Source: Roseovarius azorensis (GTDB taxonomy: Bacteria > Pseudomonadota > Alphaproteobacteria > Rhodobacterales > Rhodobacteraceae). From it: a stretch of DNA of 64,000 bases. Positions 62,337-64,000 of the stretch are shown in pieces. The stretch spans positions 248,001 through 312,000 of the forward strand of contig NZ_FOAG01000002.1 of NCBI RefSeq assembly GCF_900109455.1. The letters run 5' to 3'. The translations under genes were made by a program, and so were the position numbers. The notes beneath the pieces are model-generated. The model was not told the origin of the DNA. It saw only the letters and a list, made by a program, of their open reading frames with translations, and ran no database searches. The stretch's first letter is position 1. Each line of letters begins with the position of its first letter.

Positions 62337-64000
62337 CTATTCCGCCGCGATCAGCGGGTGTTCTGTAGCGCGGAAAAGAACACGGTGCGAACGCGCCAGT
62401 TGCAGGATTGGCGGGGTGGCCACCATGTCCGGCGTCGCCATGATATACTGCAGACCCGGCCAGTCGTTCAGGCGCAGACCCGAAAGCATCGACAACGGCA
62501 CGGCAGCGATCAGGCTGGTGGCGATGGGCAACAGCCAGAGCGAGACCACGCCCCCCGCCATGCCCGCCATCAGCAGAACGCCGCTCACGGTTTCCAGCGC
62601 GTGAAATTTCAGCACCGTCAGCGGGCTGTAATCGCCCCCCTTGCGCGCCTGCGGGGACCAGATCGGGCGAATACCGATCATGGTGCGCAGCACCGCGACC
62701 ACCTGTTGCACCATCATGATGGGCGCAAACAGAATCGACAGCAGGATTTCCACGACGAGCGACAGCACAAAGCGCAGGCCGCCCCCGAACCGCTCGATGC
62801 GCACATCCGTCAGGCCAAGCGCCACGGCCCCCATCAGCTTGGGCGCAAGCAGCATGCCATACATGAACAGCAGGATCAGAACGGAACTCACCCGGCTCAT
62901 TTCCGGCCAGACCGGATAGAGCGGATTTTCGTCCGAGAAATAGGTGATCACGCTGTCAGGCCCGTTGCCGAGAAGGGCCCAGATCACCAGAAGGCCGAAC
63001 CAGGCAGGCGACAGCAGATAGCTCATCGCGCCATGAAACAGGTGAAAGCGCGAGACGGCGTGAAAACCGCGCGTGGTGAGCAGGCTCAGATGCTGCAGGT
63101 TGCCGTGACACCAGCGGCGGTCGCGCAGCGCATAGTCGATCAGGGTCGCGGGCGGTTCCTCGTAGCTGCCGGTGATCGCGGGCATGAAACGCACGGCCCA
63201 CCCGGCACGCCGCAACAGGCCCGCCTCGACAAAATCGTGGCTCAGGATCAGACCGCCCTCACCGGTCAGCGACGGCATGCGCGGCAGCCCGGCGCAATCC
63301 GCAAATGCGCGGGTGCGCAGGATGGCGTTGTGGCCCCAGTAATTGCCCTCGGAGCCGGTCCACCCGGCCAACCCCTCGGACAGGAGCCTGCCGTAAACCG
63401 CGGCTGAAAACTGCTGCATCCGGCCAAAGAGCGTGTCGGACCCGATCACCATCGGCGCGGATTGGATAAGGCCGGCGGTGGGATCGGCGGCCATTTCATC
63501 GGTCAGGGCAATCAGCGCCTCGGCGCTCATCAGGCTATCGGCGTCGAGCACGATCATCGCCTCATACGCCGCGCCCCAGTTTTCCAGCCATTGACCGATA
63601 TTGCCCACCTTGCGCCCGGTGTTCTGAACACGTCTGCGATACCACACGGCCGTATCAAGCGGCAGGGCCGCGCGCAGCGTGGCAAAGGCACGGCTCTCGG
63701 CCATGGCGATACCGGCATCCTGCGTATCGGACAGGATGAACAGTTCGAAATGATGCGCGGTTCCGGCGCTGCGCAACGCCGTCATCATCGCACAGGCATT
63801 GCCAAAAACCTCGGCGGTATCCTCGTTGTAGATCGGCACCAGCAGCGCCACCCGCGTCGGTGCGAAAATGCGAAGATGGCGGCGCTTGCGCATCATGTAA
63901 CAGGCCAGGCCCAGTGTCGCCGTGCCGACAGACAGCGCGATCCAGAAGAAGGTGACCACCACCAGCGCCAGCAGCCCCCATTCCAGCCACCACATGCCTC
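62337..64000 (-). CDS. mdoH: glucans biosynthesis glucosyltransferase OpgH/MdoH (5' end outside window)
   Basis: About 554 residues visible; the frame remains open at the right edge, and an ATG at 63995 would begin in a membrane helix, so the N-terminus is missing. GT2 family: VALLVPIYNEDTAEVFGNACAMM, Asp in MIVLDADSLMSAEALI, GHNAILRTRAFADCAGLP, and the acceptor/Q-x-x-RW-type block YALRDRRWCHGNLQHL. Several membrane helices follow in the C-terminal half. It polymerises periplasmic glucans from UDP-glucose at the inner membrane. No opgG is visible. Confidence 0.88.
   Translation of the reverse strand, partial: GMWWLEWGLLALVVVTFFWIALSVGTATLGLACYMMRKRRHLRIFAPTRVALLVPIYNEDTAEVFGNACAMMTALRSAGTAHHFELFILSDTQDAGIAMAESRAFATLRAALPLDTAVWYRRRVQNTGRKVGNIGQWLENWGAAYEAMIVLDADSLMSAEALIALTDEMAADPTAGLIQSAPMVIGSDTLFGRMQQFSAAVYGRLLSEGLAGWTGSEGNYWGHNAILRTRAFADCAGLPRMPSLTGEGGLILSHDFVEAGLLRRAGWAVRFMPAITGSYEEPPATLIDYALRDRRWCHGNLQHLSLLTTRGFHAVSRFHLFHGAMSYLLSPAWFGLLVIWALLGNGPDSVITYFSDENPLYPVWPEMSRVSSVLILLFMYGMLLAPKLMGAVALGLTDVRIERFGGGLRFVLSLVVEILLSILFAPIMMVQQVVAVLRTMIGIRPIWSPQARKGGDYSPLTVLKFHALETVSGVLLMAGMAGGVVSLWLLPIATSLIAAVPLSMLSGLRLNDWPGLQYIMATPDMVATPPILQLARSHRVLFRATEHPLIAAE

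Overview
This is GC-rich DNA from an alphaproteobacterium, most likely a marine Rhodobacterales (Roseobacter-group) species. That assignment rests on gene content: an ectoine-catabolism set with the eutBC-asnC-ssd-atf order, two Pot-type ABC systems, TRAP transporters, saccharopine-type lysine genes, and short intergenic repeats of a style I associate with this order. I ran no database search. All family calls come from reading motifs and gene order.

Layout. 1-3.0 kb (+): tail of an MFS/DUF3833/SDR cassette, then DUF3775 and HbpS-like proteins. 3.0-6.8 kb (-): histidine phosphatase, GST, then a lysine-catabolic trio (LYS1-type saccharopine dehydrogenase, a SemiSWEET/PQ-loop protein, glutamate-forming saccharopine dehydrogenase). 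7.1-9.9 kb (+): orphan formate dehydrogenase alpha subunit. 9.9-10.6 kb (-): a lower-GC two-gene module, a small protein plus a HEPN-like protein, resembling a toxin-antitoxin or defence pair. 10.7-16.0 kb (-): spermidine/putrescine-type ABC transporter with oddly enlarged permeases. 16.2-23.1 kb: ectoine/5-hydroxyectoine catabolism (atf, ssd, asnC, eutC, eutB on -, doeA on +). 23.1-30.8 kb: polyamine locus with SpuC-like aminotransferase, GntR regulator, PotFGHI-like transporter and PuuB-like oxidase. A TGATCAAAT motif is shared by two candidate GntR operators here. 30.9-39.7 kb (-): EamA exporter, msrA/msrB, kbl-tdh threonine degradation, hydantoinase/oxoprolinase family protein, queG, GST, mtgA. 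39.8-45.9 kb (-): glutamate synthase gltD-gltB. 46.1-47.9 kb: uppP and an NDUFA9-like protein.

48.1-55.1 kb is the accessory highlight: a compact integrative element of about 7 kb sitting in the 3' end of tRNA-Leu(CAG). It has 16-bp direct-repeat att sites, a tyrosine integrase, AlpA-like and winged-helix regulators, Toprim primase, DUF3987 protein, a chain of ATGA-coupled tiny genes, iteron-like 9-bp repeats and AT-richer cargo. It carries no capsid, tail or conjugation genes, so it looks like a phage satellite or minimal mobilizable island.

55.2-64 kb: quinone oxidoreductase; a TRAP transporter operon (DctPQM) with an amidase, a 52-aa membrane peptide and a D-2-hydroxyacid dehydrogenase; and a truncated OpgH/MdoH glucosyltransferase running off the right edge.

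Metabolically the window is dominated by uptake and catabolism of nitrogenous osmolytes and amines (ectoines, polyamines, lysine, threonine), with nitrogen returned through transamination and GOGAT.
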